Of a stretch of DNA of 64,000 bases, positions 46,063 through 54,906 are shown one piece after another. Source of the stretch: Bradyrhizobium sp. 1(2017) (GTDB lineage: Bacteria > Pseudomonadota > Alphaproteobacteria > Rhizobiales > Xanthobacteraceae); assembly GCF_011602485.2 (NCBI RefSeq), contig NZ_CP050022.2, positions 7,770,001 through 7,834,000 of the forward strand, written 5' to 3'. The notes under the pieces were generated by a model that searched no databases, had not been told where the DNA came from, and worked only from the letters and a program-made list of their open reading frames with translations. A program made the translations under genes and the position numbers. The number at the start of each line of letters is the position of its first letter. The first letter of the stretch is position 1.

Positions 46063-46275
46063 TCAAGAATCGGCAGGTCGCAGACCGAGCGTATTTGATT
46101 GAAGCTGCTTTTCCCTGAGCCATTGGATGATGGCACGTTGAGCTGTGATGATAGCCTCTGCTCGATTGAAGCCGATCCCTGTTTTCGATGACCGACCGGC
46201 TCGCTCAAACGACCATTTCCAGCCAGGTGGATTGATCGTTTGGACCACCGTATACTCAATACCCTGATGTTCCAT
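46063..46275 (-). CDS. small conserved protein, 70 aa
   Basis: 70 aa: MEHQGIEYTVVQTINPPGWK, then WSFERAGRSSKTGIGFNRAE and AIITAQRAIIQWLREKQL. A beta hairpin followed by a helix, common in rhizobia. Cytoplasmic. Sits just upstream of the sRNA copy on the same strand. Confidence 0.7.
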   Translation of the reverse strand: MEHQGIEYTVVQTINPPGWKWSFERAGRSSKTGIGFNRAEAIITAQRAIIQWLREKQLQSNTLGLRPADS

Positions 46276-46327
46276 GCACCGTCATCACTCTGCGACGAAT
46301 CAACACGTAGACAGCGAGAAATGTTGG

Positions 46328-46537
46328 TTACTCAGCATCGCTTGAAGTCTTCTCTGAACGATCGACTCGAACTTCCCTAAACTCCGCGGGCCCGTCGAGA
46401 AGACACTGCTTGCGCATCTGGTGCTCCTGCGAGCTCGCGGGGCTGTCGGCCCTGTCATCCAGCACCGCACCCGCCAAACGAAGGGCTCGCCTTCGTTTGC
46501 GGCCCGTCCGACGACCTCTTGCATCCTCGTTCGTCAT
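46328..46537 (-). CDS. small Arg-rich RKRAL-family protein
   Basis: 69 aa from MTNEDARGRR with GAGGGTCC upstream. RRRALRLAGAVLDDRAD and RKQCLLDGPAEFREVRVDRS match the 5878 paralogue. Follows the secreted CYDAAFPP protein by 60 nt, as in the other segment. Confidence 0.75.
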   Translation of the reverse strand: MTNEDARGRRTGRKRRRALRLAGAVLDDRADSPASSQEHQMRKQCLLDGPAEFREVRVDRSEKTSSDAE

Positions 46538-46597
46538 CAAATTGGACCCTCAAATTGGAGCGCACATGATCGGACACGCCCGCTCGGTCGGCGAAGC

Positions 46598-46870
46598 TCA
46601 GCAACCGCGGCAAATGTTCTTCAGCTTTGCGGCGGTTCGGGCCTCTTCCGCAACGAATGGGTCCTTGTAACCTGACGACGAGGCACTATCGGTTTCGGCG
46701 GGCTTCTTGGCCTTTGGCGGAAACGCCGCATCGTAACAGGAGAGGCGGGCACTGGTGCTCTCGATCGCGCTGCAATTCGGTTCCGCTACGGAAGCGGCTA
46801 ACGCAGATGTGCTTAAGCCCGACGCGAGCAGGAGCGCCGCCGTCCGCATACCGGATCGAGTTCTGCTCAT
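46598..46870 (-). CDS. secreted CYDAA-motif protein
   Basis: 90 aa from MSRTRSGMRTAALLLASGLS (signal peptide), then PNCSAIESTSARLSCYDAAF and a KNICRGC end. Closely similar to the protein at 6134, with the same three Cys. Periplasmic; function unknown. Confidence 0.8.
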   Translation of the reverse strand: MSRTRSGMRTAALLLASGLSTSALAASVAEPNCSAIESTSARLSCYDAAFPPKAKKPAETDSASSSGYKDPFVAEEARTAAKLKNICRGC

Positions 46871-46883
46871 ACTGAAGGTCCCG

Positions 46884-47081
46884 TCACGATCCACCTTTGT
46901 TGACCCAAGAAGGACGCTCGCCGGTCCAGATTGGAAGAGCATCCCACTCCGAGCAGCGCATCCGGCGCTCCTCACCTCCGACGCTCACGAAAACAAAAGG
47001 CGCATCGTCCCGGCCTGTTTTCGAGCCAACGAAAATTGCCGGAACGCCGTAGGCATCCCTGATGATTGCAGTGTTTGCCAC
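46884..47081 (-). CDS. small conserved protein (SKTGRDDAPFVFV)
   Basis: 65 aa from a GTG (VANTAIIRDAYGVPAIFVG) that replaces the ATG of the 6421 paralogue. Shares FVGSKTGRDDAPFVFVSVGG and the GERPSW end. No known domain. Confidence 0.75.
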   Translation of the reverse strand: MANTAIIRDAYGVPAIFVGSKTGRDDAPFVFVSVGGEERRMRCSEWDALPIWTGERPSWVNKGGS

Positions 47082-47160
47082 TATCGGCTCCCATGGGGCC
47101 CAAACTAGCTCCAGGCATTCGATTTGCATTTTGAACGCATGGTGACTGAACCGCTTGCAG

Positions 47161-47262
47161 CTACAGAATAGCCACAACCGCAATCAGCAGTGCGAGGAAG
47201 ACCGGCACCAATAGCGGCGGCACAAGCCACTCACGGATTTCGAATTTGTCGGATTTTGACAT
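47161..47262 (-). CDS. 33 aa membrane protein, EWLVPP family
   Basis: MSKSDKFEIREWLVPPLLVP followed by one membrane helix ending VVAIL; nearly identical to the 6675 protein. Leader element ends 22 nt before the ATG. Confidence 0.8.
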   Translation of the reverse strand: MSKSDKFEIREWLVPPLLVPVFLALLIAVVAIL

Positions 47263-47284
47263 CTTACCGCCTTCACTGGGTTGA

Positions 47285-47338
47285 GGCGGGAGCGCAAAGC
47301 TCTCAGTCACCGATAACAGCCACGAAGCGCGCGGTGAT
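47285..47338 (-). promoter_or_regulatory. conserved small-gene leader element, copy 10
   Basis: Minus strand ATCACCG, spacer, TATCGGTGACTGAGAG, CTT, TGCGCTCCCGCC: a consensus copy. Confidence 0.85.
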
Positions 47339-47440
47339 GCCCATCCTATAGCAGTCTTCTTACCACCGAGCCAGATCAATCTTGGCCCATTGCTGCCGAA
47401 AGTAGATTGGCAGTCGATTGCGTCTCCGGATCGGGCGGGT

Positions 47441-47527
47441 TCACCTCCAAAAAACGGCGATCACCAACACGACCGGGATAGTCCCGAGTACGATCACGCC
47501 TATGCGGAAGCCAATTTCGCCAAGCAT
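47441..47527 (-). CDS. 28 aa hydrophobic peptide
   Basis: MLGEIGFRIGVIVLGTIPVV followed by LVIAVFWR: a single membrane helix. GGCGGGAGC precedes the start. It lacks the EWLVPP signature. The purely hydrophobic pattern and ribosome site support it, but it could be chance. Confidence 0.45.
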   Translation of the reverse strand: MLGEIGFRIGVIVLGTIPVVLVIAVFWR

Positions 47528-47942
47528 TGGGAGCTCCCGCCAAGGCAAGAGTGCAAGCTGTCCTTCTGACCCAGATAGACGCTTTAAGCACGCTGCATGA
47601 TTGACCATAGTCGAAACCTTCGCAGGCGCCGCGTCGAAATCGAAACACAGCGCCTTCAAACGCCGCCGCCGCCCCGCGAACACTCACGTCGTTCTGCTCG
47701 GTTACGCCCCGATGGAACCTTCCATCGGAACGTTACCCGCAGCTCAACGCACCTTGACAGCTCCTTCGATCGAAAGAAACCCAATGTCGAGTAGTCGGTG
47801 GGCAAATGCGTATCCCTTGCCGGTTGGAGATGACAACGTCCTGCGCTGGTGCTCGCCGGTGGGCACGCGAACCCCTCGACAGGCGCTTCTACTTCCAGGT
47901 ACTTCCATCGCTGGTGCGCGTAACGCGACGGGCGGCTGGCCA
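47528..47942. other. 415 bp with no gene seen
   Basis: Frames here are shadows of each other; no structure recognised. Confidence 0.4.
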
Positions 47943-48305
47943 TCATCCGGTGAGAGCATGGAGATGCTGGCCGAGTTGCCCTTGCACATAGGGCTTGGCC
48001 AGGAAGCGGGCTCCGGCGGGAAGATCCTCGACGGCAGGTTCTACCTGGCCCGAAGTCACCAGCAGTGCGATCGGAGGCCAACGGTTGCGAACAATGGCCA
48101 GAAGTCCCAGGCCGTCCATCGAGCCGGGCATCTGGATATCGGTAAATACGATCGCGACGTCGGCGGTGGTCTCCAAGAGCTCGATTGCATGATCCGCATC
48201 GACGGCCTCTACAACCTCAAAGCCCAGCTCGCGCACCATCTCAGCCGCGCTCAGGCGAATGAGAAACTCGTCCTCGACTATCAAAACAAGGAATTTGTGA
48301 GCCAC
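47943..48305 (-). CDS. single-domain response regulator
   Basis: 120 aa from a GTG (VAHKFLVLIVEDEFLIRLSA); a longer start at 48377 is possible. Asp56 in VFTDIQMPGSMDG is the phosphorylation site, and LAKPY has the conserved Lys. No output domain, so it likely relays phosphate or binds a partner. Divergent from the GAF histidine kinase at 48406, a probable partner. Confidence 0.88.
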   Translation of the reverse strand: MAHKFLVLIVEDEFLIRLSAAEMVRELGFEVVEAVDADHAIELLETTADVAIVFTDIQMPGSMDGLGLLAIVRNRWPPIALLVTSGQVEPAVEDLPAGARFLAKPYVQGQLGQHLHALTG

Positions 48306-48405
48306 CGAATCGGGTACTTTACTCTGGAGGTTGACAGGTAACTGCCTCCGCCTCGCATTGTTCCGAGAACGTTTCACCTCTTCGGGCGTTGGCCTTGGAA
48401 CCCGA

Positions 48406-49686
48406 ATGCTCCCTGACTATAGTTTAATGATGACCGACCTCAGCGCCGACATCATTGCTGTTCAGCAAATCAACGCTGTTCCGAAGATTTTGGATGCCGT
48501 AACCCGAATGACGGGCATGGGCTTTGTAGCGGTCGCCAGAGTGACCAGCGATCGCTGGTTGTGCTGTGCCGTTCGTGACAGCATCGATTTCGGCCTCGTG
48601 GAAGGGAGCGAGCTTCGCGTCGAAACGACGATCTGCAATGAGATTCGCGACCATGGCGAACTGGTCGTCATCGATGACGTCGAGACGGATGCCGGATTTT
48701 GCAATCACCCCACGGCGCGCATGTATGGTTTCAGAAGCTACATCTCGGCTCCGATCAAGCGTGCGAACGGAGAGATCTGGGGCACGCTCTGCGCGATCGA
48801 TCCGCGACCGCGAGAAATAGATCGACCTGAGATCGTTGATAGCGTTCGGCTCTTCGGAGAATTGATCGCTGCGCAACTCGATCTCAATGAGCGCTTCGAG
48901 CGCTCTCAAGCCGACCTTGCCGCGAGGTCGCAAAGCCTGCTGGCCAGTGAGGTGGGGCGGCAGTCTGCCGAAGCGGATCTGAAAAGCACCCGAGCCGATC
49001 TGCTTGACGAACGAAGGACGTCGGAGCTGCGCGAGCAGTTTATCGGCGTCCTGGGACACGACCTCCGCAATCCGCTGGCGTCAATAGCCGGCGGCATGCG
49101 CGTTCTCCTCAAAAATGCGAATAGCGAGCGAGCGCCCGACATCGTCGCATCAATCCAGAAATCCGTGATGCGAATGGCGGGTCTGGTGGACAACATCATG
49201 GATTTTGCCCGCGGCCGCCTCGGTGGCGGATTGACGATCAGGCCCGACGCAAACGAGCCGCTTACCCCCGTGATCGAGCACGTTGTCAACGAAATGCGTC
49301 TGGCGTGGCCAAGCCTTAACATCGAGACCGATATTGCCCTGAACGAGCTGGTTCGATGCGACCGCATCAAGATCAGCCAATTGTTCTCCAATTTACTCGG
49401 GAATGCGATCACCTATGGCGACATCGACAAGCCAATCATTGTTTCGGCGAAGACGGGGGATGGAAGATTTACCCTCAGGGTGACAAACTACGGTACGCCG
49501 ATCTCGAATAAGGCGATGCAAAGCCTGTTTCTGCCTTACACCCGCGGCGATCGTCCCAGCCAGCAAGGTCTAGGTCTCGGCCTCTACATCGCATCCGAGA
49601 TTGCGCGAGCCCATGACGGGACGCTTGAGGCCGTCTCGAGCGGCAAAGAGACAATTTTTGAGTTCAGTATGCCTGCAACGACTTAG
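48406..49686 (+). CDS. GAF-domain histidine kinase
   Basis: 427 aa. GAF sensor (about 25-160: AVTRMTGMGFVAVARVTSDR, GTLCAIDPRPREI), coiled coil, HisKA with His218 in LGHDLRNPLASIAGG, and HATPase (LFSNLLGNAITYGDIDKPII, GLGLGLYIASEIARAHDGTL). No membrane segment, so cytoplasmic. Start chosen at 48406 for GGAACCCG; the next Met is at 48427. Partner is likely the divergent receiver protein. Signal unknown. Confidence 0.92.
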   Translation: MLPDYSLMMTDLSADIIAVQQINAVPKILDAVTRMTGMGFVAVARVTSDRWLCCAVRDSIDFGLVEGSELRVETTICNEIRDHGELVVIDDVETDAGFCNHPTARMYGFRSYISAPIKRANGEIWGTLCAIDPRPREIDRPEIVDSVRLFGELIAAQLDLNERFERSQADLAARSQSLLASEVGRQSAEADLKSTRADLLDERRTSELREQFIGVLGHDLRNPLASIAGGMRVLLKNANSERAPDIVASIQKSVMRMAGLVDNIMDFARGRLGGGLTIRPDANEPLTPVIEHVVNEMRLAWPSLNIETDIALNELVRCDRIKISQLFSNLLGNAITYGDIDKPIIVSAKTGDGRFTLRVTNYGTPISNKAMQSLFLPYTRGDRPSQQGLGLGLYIASEIARAHDGTLEAVSSGKETIFEFSMPATT

Positions 49687-49891
49687 GCCGCTCTTGCGAG
49701 TAAGCAAAGTAGATTGAGTATGCATTAGAACGGAGAGCTGCTGTGTGCGGCTTGCGCCAGATTTTTTCGGTCACGTTGATCTTTGTTATGGTTTGAACCT
49801 ATCTGTTTTGTAGCGTTATGTTCATCGTGAGTCCGTGGCTATCGCCCGGAGCGGATCGCCAGTTGTCGACATCAACTTGGAGATGAACGCC

Positions 49892-50092
49892 ATGCAGAAC
49901 CGACGTCGTTTCAAACAACAACTCACGTTGCAGGAGCGACTAACAGCGTGGTCCAAAGAGGTTCTTGACCAGGCCGCCAAGCTCCCGCCGGGACCAGAAA
50001 GGGATGCGCTGATCAAGAAGGCCCGTCAGGCCGATGTCGCCTGTCACCTGGATGAATGGGCGCATTCGCTGGAATTACAGCCACCGGTCTGA
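49892..50092 (+). CDS. small KARQ-family protein
   Basis: 66 aa from MQNRRRFKQQ with TTGGAG upstream. LQERLTAWSKEVLDQAAKLP, LIKKARQADVACHLDEW and a LELQPPV end match the 5027 and 50804 proteins. No leader element precedes this member, so regulation within the family differs. Confidence 0.7.
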   Translation: MQNRRRFKQQLTLQERLTAWSKEVLDQAAKLPPGPERDALIKKARQADVACHLDEWAHSLELQPPV

Positions 50093-50268
50093 TAGTCTTG
50101 TCGTCGGAACAATCCATTGACCAAGTCAGGTGATGGTGGTCGATGCCCGATGGCTCGAATTCGATTCTGCGGCGCTTACGGAGGCAGCCTGTCCAAGTTG
50201 CCGCTGCTTAGACCCGGATGGCCCCGGAATCTCTGGCAACCAAGTTAGAGCTGGCGTATTGTCTTCCG

Positions 50269-50329
50269 ATCACCGGCCGAGGCTTGTCCCGTAGGCGTCG
50301 GTGACTGAGAGACCGAGAGCGCTCCCGCC
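50269..50329 (+). promoter_or_regulatory. conserved small-gene leader element, copy 11
   Basis: ATCACCGG, spacer, GCGTCGGTGACTGAGAG, 8 nt, GCGCTCCCGCC. Near twin of copy 8, including upstream bases. Ends 22 nt before the DUF6894 gene. Confidence 0.8.
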
Positions 50330-50351
50330 TGCACGGAACTGGAGTGCTCTT

Positions 50352-50588
50352 ATGGAACGCTATTTCTTTGACATCCAGAGTGGCCGCGAGTTTTTCGCCG
50401 ACGAGGAAGGACAACGACTGCCCAATCAGAAGGCTGCTGAAGTTGAAGCGATGCAAACGCTGACCGGGATCGCCAGAGAGTCCGTGTTCAAAGGCAGTCG
50501 TCCAGATTTGGCGGTGGAAGTGCGCTCGATGACTGAACGGCTTTTCTGCGTATCGATCGTCTATCGAAGTGAGAGCACCAAACATTGA
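50352..50588 (+). CDS. DUF6894-type protein
   Basis: 78 aa: MERYFFDIQSGREFFADEEG, then AAEVEAMQTLTGIARES and RPDLAVEVRSMTERLFCVSI. Small alpha/beta fold widespread in Rhizobiales; paralogues at 51068 and 57833. The leader element suggests control with the other tiny genes. Function unknown. Confidence 0.85.
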   Translation: MERYFFDIQSGREFFADEEGQRLPNQKAAEVEAMQTLTGIARESVFKGSRPDLAVEVRSMTERLFCVSIVYRSESTKH

Positions 50589-50728
50589 GGCTGCCTGTGA
50601 GAACAGACACCTCCATCTCGACTGGGTCTCCCGCTCCAGTTGGAGTACTCGACTAGCCGTGAGGCTGTCCAAAAACATTTCTTCAATCATGTCTGGTCGG
50701 AGTGCCTTCGCGCACATATGTTGGGGTC

Positions 50729-50785
50729 GTCACCGCCCCACCCGAGGCAACCATCGGTGATGAGAACGCCTGTCGCGCTCCCGCC
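50729..50785 (+). promoter_or_regulatory. conserved small-gene leader element, copy 12
   Basis: GTCACCG, spacer, CATCGGTGATGAGAACG, CCTG, TCGCGCTCCCGCC. Somewhat diverged; ends 18 nt before the GTG of the KARQ-family gene. Confidence 0.75.
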
Positions 50786-50803
50786 CATTCAAGGGAGAAA
50801 GCC

Positions 50804-51001
50804 GTGCAGGTTCGTAGCGAGTCTCAATCTTCGACATTCGAATACCGTCTCACTCAAGAGGCGATCAATTTGCGCCAGCAGGCTCAAGGAATGCCTGTTT
50901 GCGTCCGGCTCGCCGAACTACTTCAGAAGGCCCGGCAGATCGATGTTGCCCTGGAGGTGAACAGGTGGCTCAGTTCTCCGGGACTTCAGCCGCCAATGTA
51001 A
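50804..51001 (+). CDS. small KARQ-family protein
   Basis: 65 aa from a GTG with GGGAGAAAG before it. FEYRLTQEAINLRQQAQGMP, LLQKARQIDVALEVNRWLSS, PGLQPPM: closest to the 5027 protein. Leader-driven. Helical; function unknown. Confidence 0.75.
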   Translation: MQVRSESQSSTFEYRLTQEAINLRQQAQGMPVCVRLAELLQKARQIDVALEVNRWLSSPGLQPPM

Positions 51002-51067
51002 TTTGAAGGCCTGGACCTGCTTTCGGGCCTCTCGCGCTGGCGCAGACATCTTTCCAACAGGGCGCTC

Positions 51068-51307
51068 ATGATGATCCGATATTTCTTCGATATCAGAGAC
51101 GATCGGGAGCTCTACCCGGACGAAGACGGAATAGAGTTTTCAACGCAACGTGAGGCCGAGATGGAGGCGGCTCACACATTGGCGGGATTGGCCCGCGATT
51201 TGGTGGGTCAGGAAGACCGGCCGGACGTTGCTATCGAGGTTCGAACGGAAGCCGGGCACGTATTTCAAGCTGCATTGACCTTCGAGGCCAATAAAGCCGG
51301 TCAATAG
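51068..51307 (+). CDS. DUF6894-type protein
   Basis: 79 aa: MMIRYFFDIRDDRELYPDED, EAEMEAAHTLAGLARDLVG, RPDVAIEVRTEAGHVFQAAL. Paralogue of the 50352 protein but without the leader element; the KARQ gene 66 bp upstream may drive it. Confidence 0.85.
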   Translation: MMIRYFFDIRDDRELYPDEDGIEFSTQREAEMEAAHTLAGLARDLVGQEDRPDVAIEVRTEAGHVFQAALTFEANKAGQ

Positions 51308-51366
51308 GGGGTTTGTCGCGGTTCCGCGGGCTCGACATGGACTGTCGCATTGCAGCCCTCTTGCGA

Positions 51367-52176
51367 TCAGCCAACGAGTTGGTCGGTCCAAACCCTGAAA
51401 CTCAGCAACGTGTTGGGTCCAAATGTCTGGGTGATTGGAACGTCGGCGGCATCGCGGCCCTGCGCGATCAGGACGCGACCGATCCGGGGAATGTTGTTAC
51501 GTGGATCGAATGTGTACCAGCGACCACCGATATAAGCCTCGAACCAGCCGGCGAAATCGCCGGCGGCATATGGAGGCGCCATGCCGATGTCACCGAGATA
51601 GCCGGTGCAGTAGCGCGCAGGAATGTTCATGCAGCGGCAGAACGCCATAGCCAGATGTGCATAGTCCCGGCAAACGCCTTTGCCTTCGTTGAACACTTCC
51701 CAGGCGGTCTTGGTCGGGCGGGCGTGCTCGTAGCCGAAAGCGATGTGGTTATGCACGAAGTCGCAGATCGCCTTGACCCGTGCCCAACCGGGCGCGGTCC
51801 TCTCGAACAACTTCCACGCCACGTCGGTAAGTCGGTCAGTCTCGACGTACCGACTACCGAGCAAATATACGATGGTGTCCGACGGAAGATCTTCCACTGC
51901 ATGCTGCTGCGCCGATGGTGCGATCGCGTCGGGTAGACCGCTGTCTCGGACAGTGCCGTCCGCTGTGAGGCGCATGCGGCCGGCGGGCGCGACAAGACGA
52001 CTACACCAATTCCCGAAACCGTCGCGGTATGGCGTGATCGGCACTGACGGCTCGCTGACAAGATGATCGGGCAGGACAATGTCGGATGCCCGTGTGAAGT
52101 GAGTGCCGACAACTGCGATAAGAGGGGTCGGTTGCGGAAAGTCGTAGATCATCTCGAAGCCGACGCGGATCTTCAT
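51367..52176 (-). CDS. transglutaminase-like protein
   Basis: 269 aa, complete. Transglutaminase-like core with Cys169 in GKGVCRDYAHLAMAFCR and Asp224 in WYTFDPRNN. Where the catalytic His is expected (DFHAWFE-type) it has FAG (residues 208-210), so the triad is incomplete, as in some members of this subfamily. Divergent to a gene pair with a zinc peptidase; such pairs occur with ATP-grasp/alpha-E operons elsewhere. Cytoplasmic; substrate unknown. Confidence 0.88.
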   Translation of the reverse strand: MKIRVGFEMIYDFPQPTPLIAVVGTHFTRASDIVLPDHLVSEPSVPITPYRDGFGNWCSRLVAPAGRMRLTADGTVRDSGLPDAIAPSAQQHAVEDLPSDTIVYLLGSRYVETDRLTDVAWKLFERTAPGWARVKAICDFVHNHIAFGYEHARPTKTAWEVFNEGKGVCRDYAHLAMAFCRCMNIPARYCTGYLGDIGMAPPYAAGDFAGWFEAYIGGRWYTFDPRNNIPRIGRVLIAQGRDAADVPITQTFGPNTLLSFRVWTDQLVG

Positions 52177-52400
52177 GGAAGTAGCTCCAAAGAGATGATT
52201 GCGATCGTCGCGAAACCCGTTTGGGCATCGTCACCGATGAAGGCTGCGAGCGCTCGGGTGTGAACAGTATGCCATCGCAGTCCCGACCGCCAGCCGTATG
52301 CTCGATTGCGTTGAGAACATCCGCCCAGCGCCTGACGGGAACCCGTTCAAACTGAAGGCATTGTTGAAGGAAGATGAAAATCCGATCCGGAGTCGCGCCC

Positions 52401-52571
52401 ATGTCCGTTCAACCGGCGCAAGACTGGCGGGCACAGCCTGTATCCAAGAAGGCCTCCTACCAGGGCGCGTGTCGCACTGTGGGCGAGGCCGATGCTGACA
52501 TTCTGAGGAAGCGCGCGTTGAAGAGGCAACGTGCGCTGATCGACACCCTCAATGGTCGTGCGCCATCATGA
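52401..52571 (+). CDS. small protein before zinc peptidase
   Basis: 56 aa: MSVQPAQDWRAQPVSKKASY, then ADADILRKRALKRQRALID. Its stop overlaps the start of the peptidase gene by 4 nt (ATGA), so they are coupled. Basic helical end; function unknown. Confidence 0.55.
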   Translation: MSVQPAQDWRAQPVSKKASYQGACRTVGEADADILRKRALKRQRALIDTLNGRAPS

Positions 52572-53575
52572 GAGATTTCAAATGTCCTCATTGCGGGCAG
52601 CTATCGGCGTTCGAGCTCTCCAAATGCAACGGCTGCATGCAGCCGTTGATCTTCGATCCCGAGAACATGGCAATGATCGGTGCGGAAAGTGCCCTTGTAT
52701 GCGTCAACCGGAATATCATCGGTTGCAACTGGTGCGCGGTTGCGACGACTCCCTACTGCATGTCCTGCTCCCTGACTCATGTCATTCCCGCCACGCAGAA
52801 TCCGCGTAACGTAGCCCTTTGGAAGCGCGTGGAGGAAGCCAAGCGCAGGCTGATCTACGACCTGCGACGGCTCCGCGTGCCCATCGTGTTCGCGGGTGGA
52901 TTTCGTCTGGCATTCGAGATTCTGTCGGACGAGCATGGGCCGGTCATGACCGGTCACGAATCCGGCCTGATAACGCTCAATCTTGCGGAGGCCGACGATG
53001 TGCAGCGCGAGATCAGGCGCGTTTCCTTTCGCGAACCCTATCGCACCCTGCTTGGTCACTTTCGACACGAAATAGGGCACTTTTACTGGAATGCCCTGAT
53101 CTACGAAGCGGGCTTTCGAGCGCCGTTTCGGCTGGTGTTTGGCGACGAGACCGAGAACTACCAAGCTGCGCTTGCCGACTATTATGCCCGTCAAGATTGG
53201 TCTTGCGATCCGGCGAGTCACATCAGCATGTATGCGACATCTCATCCCTGGGAAGATTGGGCAGAGACTTTCGCTCACTTCCTGCACATCGTCTCGACCT
53301 TGGATTCCCTGGCAGGACTTCCGTTGTCGTTGGACGCGCGCGGGAAGCACACGCTGAACGACCCGTATCTGGAAAGCGATTTCGGTGCGCTCCTTGAGTT
53401 ATGGACCCCGCTCGCTCTGACGATCAACCGCCTCAACCGCTCACTTGGTCTTGCCGACGCGTACCCGTTCGACATTTCACCCGCAGTCGAGGGCAAGCTA
53501 CACTTGGTGCATATGGCGATTACCGCCTTCAGGAATCGGCAAGGAAACGCGCACACAACGCAGATGATGTGCTAA
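52568..53575 (+). CDS. putative zinc-binding metallopeptidase
   Basis: 335 aa. N-terminal zinc ribbon (CPHCGQ, CNGCMQ), a second Cys cluster (CNWCA, CMSCS), then a peptidase domain with HEIGHFYW (167-174) as active-site helix and HPWEDWAETFAHFLHI as the likely third ligand region. Full length for the family. Found beside transglutaminase-like genes, as here. Probably cytoplasmic; substrate unknown. Confidence 0.88.
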   Translation: MRDFKCPHCGQLSAFELSKCNGCMQPLIFDPENMAMIGAESALVCVNRNIIGCNWCAVATTPYCMSCSLTHVIPATQNPRNVALWKRVEEAKRRLIYDLRRLRVPIVFAGGFRLAFEILSDEHGPVMTGHESGLITLNLAEADDVQREIRRVSFREPYRTLLGHFRHEIGHFYWNALIYEAGFRAPFRLVFGDETENYQAALADYYARQDWSCDPASHISMYATSHPWEDWAETFAHFLHIVSTLDSLAGLPLSLDARGKHTLNDPYLESDFGALLELWTPLALTINRLNRSLGLADAYPFDISPAVEGKLHLVHMAITAFRNRQGNAHTTQMMC

Positions 53576-53885
53576 CTGAATTCCGGTCGAAGCGCTTAGC
53601 TCGTGAGCAGCGCCACACCTGGTTGGGATTTTAGCTGAACGTCTGGCAGACGAGCGGCGGCGTGGGCTTCGGTTCGCCACTCGGGAACCTGCGTCCTGCG
53701 AAAGCGTTGATAACCATAGGCAGCGTCCGCTTGCCGTCGTTTCGGCAACGCGCTGGGCCCTCGCGAAAGATCTGGCGCGAAGCGGAGCGTTCACGCTTAT
53801 CCGCTCCCGGGCGAATATCTCTTGGGGCCGCCATGGCGACTATCCGAGCTCCAGACCGGCGCTGATCCAATTTCTGGAGATCAAA
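53576..53885. other. 310 bp with no clear gene
   Basis: No coding-like frame with a start; no repeat seen. Confidence 0.4.
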
Positions 53886-54071
53886 ATGATGAAAAACGAA
53901 GCGAAGGCTGCCCGGCATCTGCGGGAGGCGAACAACGCGTTCAAAGCGGTGCGGACAGAAAAACCAATGACCGATTACGCGAAAGATCAGCAATCCCTGC
54001 ACGACAATCACGAGCGCCTGAAGGCGGCCCGATTGGCGCGTGAAGCCAAGCCGAAAGACGGCCAGGCATAA
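53886..54071 (+). CDS. small charged helical protein
   Basis: 61 aa: MMKNEAKAARHLREANNAFK, then HERLKAARLAREAKPKDGQA. CTGGAG before the double Met. Highly charged helix; function unknown. Confidence 0.65.
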   Translation: MMKNEAKAARHLREANNAFKAVRTEKPMTDYAKDQQSLHDNHERLKAARLAREAKPKDGQA

Positions 54072-54085
54072 TCGTCGCTCTCGAT

Positions 54086-54301
54086 TTAGAGCATCGAGAG
54101 CACGACGATTCCGTTTTCGAGCTCGCCGGAGGCGAGCCGCGCACGGGCTATATGCTCGAATTCTTTTCGATATTTGTGGAGATAACTGAAGGCCTGCTTG
54201 TCAGTCTGAAACGTCGTCGTAAGCCTGCACATCTGTCGTGCTGCGCCAAGCGCAAGCATGAAAGTGATCGTTCCCCCGCCGTCTGCTTTGACTCTAGGCA
54301 T
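54086..54301 (-). CDS. hypothetical protein, 71 aa
   Basis: MPRVKADGGGTITFMLALGA, then TDKQAFSYLHKYRKEFEHIA, RARLASGELENGIVVLSML. GCAGGGTGG before the start. Good coding composition; overlaps the tail of the next frame, which supports that tail being non-native. Function unknown. Confidence 0.6.
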   Translation of the reverse strand: MPRVKADGGGTITFMLALGAARQMCRLTTTFQTDKQAFSYLHKYRKEFEHIARARLASGELENGIVVLSML

Positions 54302-54597
54302 CCACCCTGCTCGTGTAATTCGGTTTCACGATGATGCCGTGTGATCGCGAGTTCGACTATCGCACCGACCTGTTTTTGCGTTTCGTCGGTGCGGGCGCAG
54401 GCAGCGATGCCGCGAAACGCGGTGTCGGCAACTTCCTTGGCCTCACGCAGCTCGCGGAGGCGCGCCATGTTCTTTCGCACCTCGATGGCCTGCCGTTCCG
54501 CGTCAGCCAATGCCCGCGCGCCGTCTTCAGCAGCCAATCGCTTGCGGTTCGAGCGCGCGATGCCTTCGGGCGACGGCTCTGCCGATTTCCTGGCCAT
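54148..54597 (-). CDS. helical NMARLRELREAKE protein, extended frame
   Basis: 149 aa from MARKSAEPSP, but only the first ~75 residues look native (RKRLAAEDGARALADAERQA, VRKNMARLRELREAKE), related to the 31139 protein. The rest overlaps the 71 aa gene in another frame and is Arg/Ser-rich, so the original stop was probably lost by a frameshift. Confidence 0.55.
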   Translation of the reverse strand: MARKSAEPSPEGIARSNRKRLAAEDGARALADAERQAIEVRKNMARLRELREAKEVADTAFRGIAACARTDETQKQVGAIVELAITRHHRETELHEQGGCLESKQTAGERSLSCLRLAQHDRCAGLRRRFRLTSRPSVISTNIEKNSSI

Positions 54598-54623
54598 CAT
54601 CCTCAACCCGCATTAGGATAAAC

Positions 54624-54654
54624 AAAACCCGCTCCATCCGAAGATCGAGCGGGC
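54624..54654 (-). terminator. terminator after cspA
   Basis: Minus strand CCCGCTC, loop, GAGCGGG then TTTTGTTT, 43 nt after the cspA stop codon. Good Rho-independent terminator. Confidence 0.8.
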
Positions 54655-54696
54655 AGCGTGCCGTTTCAGTACATCCGTGAAAACGGCGTCGACAAA

Positions 54697-54906
54697 TCAA
54701 GCCAGCGAGAGGTTTTCGGCGCTCACTTTGCCGCGCATCTTGTCGGTCTTGACCTCAAAGCTGACCTTTTGGCCCTCGGCGAGACCCGCAAGGCCAGCCC
54801 GTTCGACCGCGCTGATATGAACGAACACATCATTGGTGCCGTCGGTCGGTTGGATAAATCCAAAGCCTTTTTGGCCGTTGAACCACTTAACAGTGCCTGT
54901 CGTCAT
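54697..54906 (-). CDS. cspA: cold-shock protein
   Basis: 69 aa CSD single-strand nucleic-acid chaperone. [18 protein letters not shown] holds RNP1 (KGFGFI), and [13 protein letters not shown] holds RNP2. Start at MTTGTVKW with TTGGAGAACG before it. Divergent from rpsU, an arrangement common in Rhizobiales. A long 5' region (about 450 bp to rpsU) may carry cold-responsive RNA structure. Confidence 0.95.
   Translation of the reverse strand: MTTGTVKWFNGQKGFGFIQPTDGTNDVFVHISAVERAGLAGLAEGQKVSFEVKTDKMRGKVSAENLSLA

Noticed and set aside
47601..48341. 246-codon plus-strand frame opposite the receiver gene
   Set aside because: Antisense to a clear response regulator and without domain similarity.
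52001..52402. Minus-strand frame starting MGATPDRIFIFLQQCLQFE
   Set aside because: The first ~60 codons look coding but the frame runs into the transglutaminase gene in another phase; no family was recognised, so it is left as a possible remnant only.
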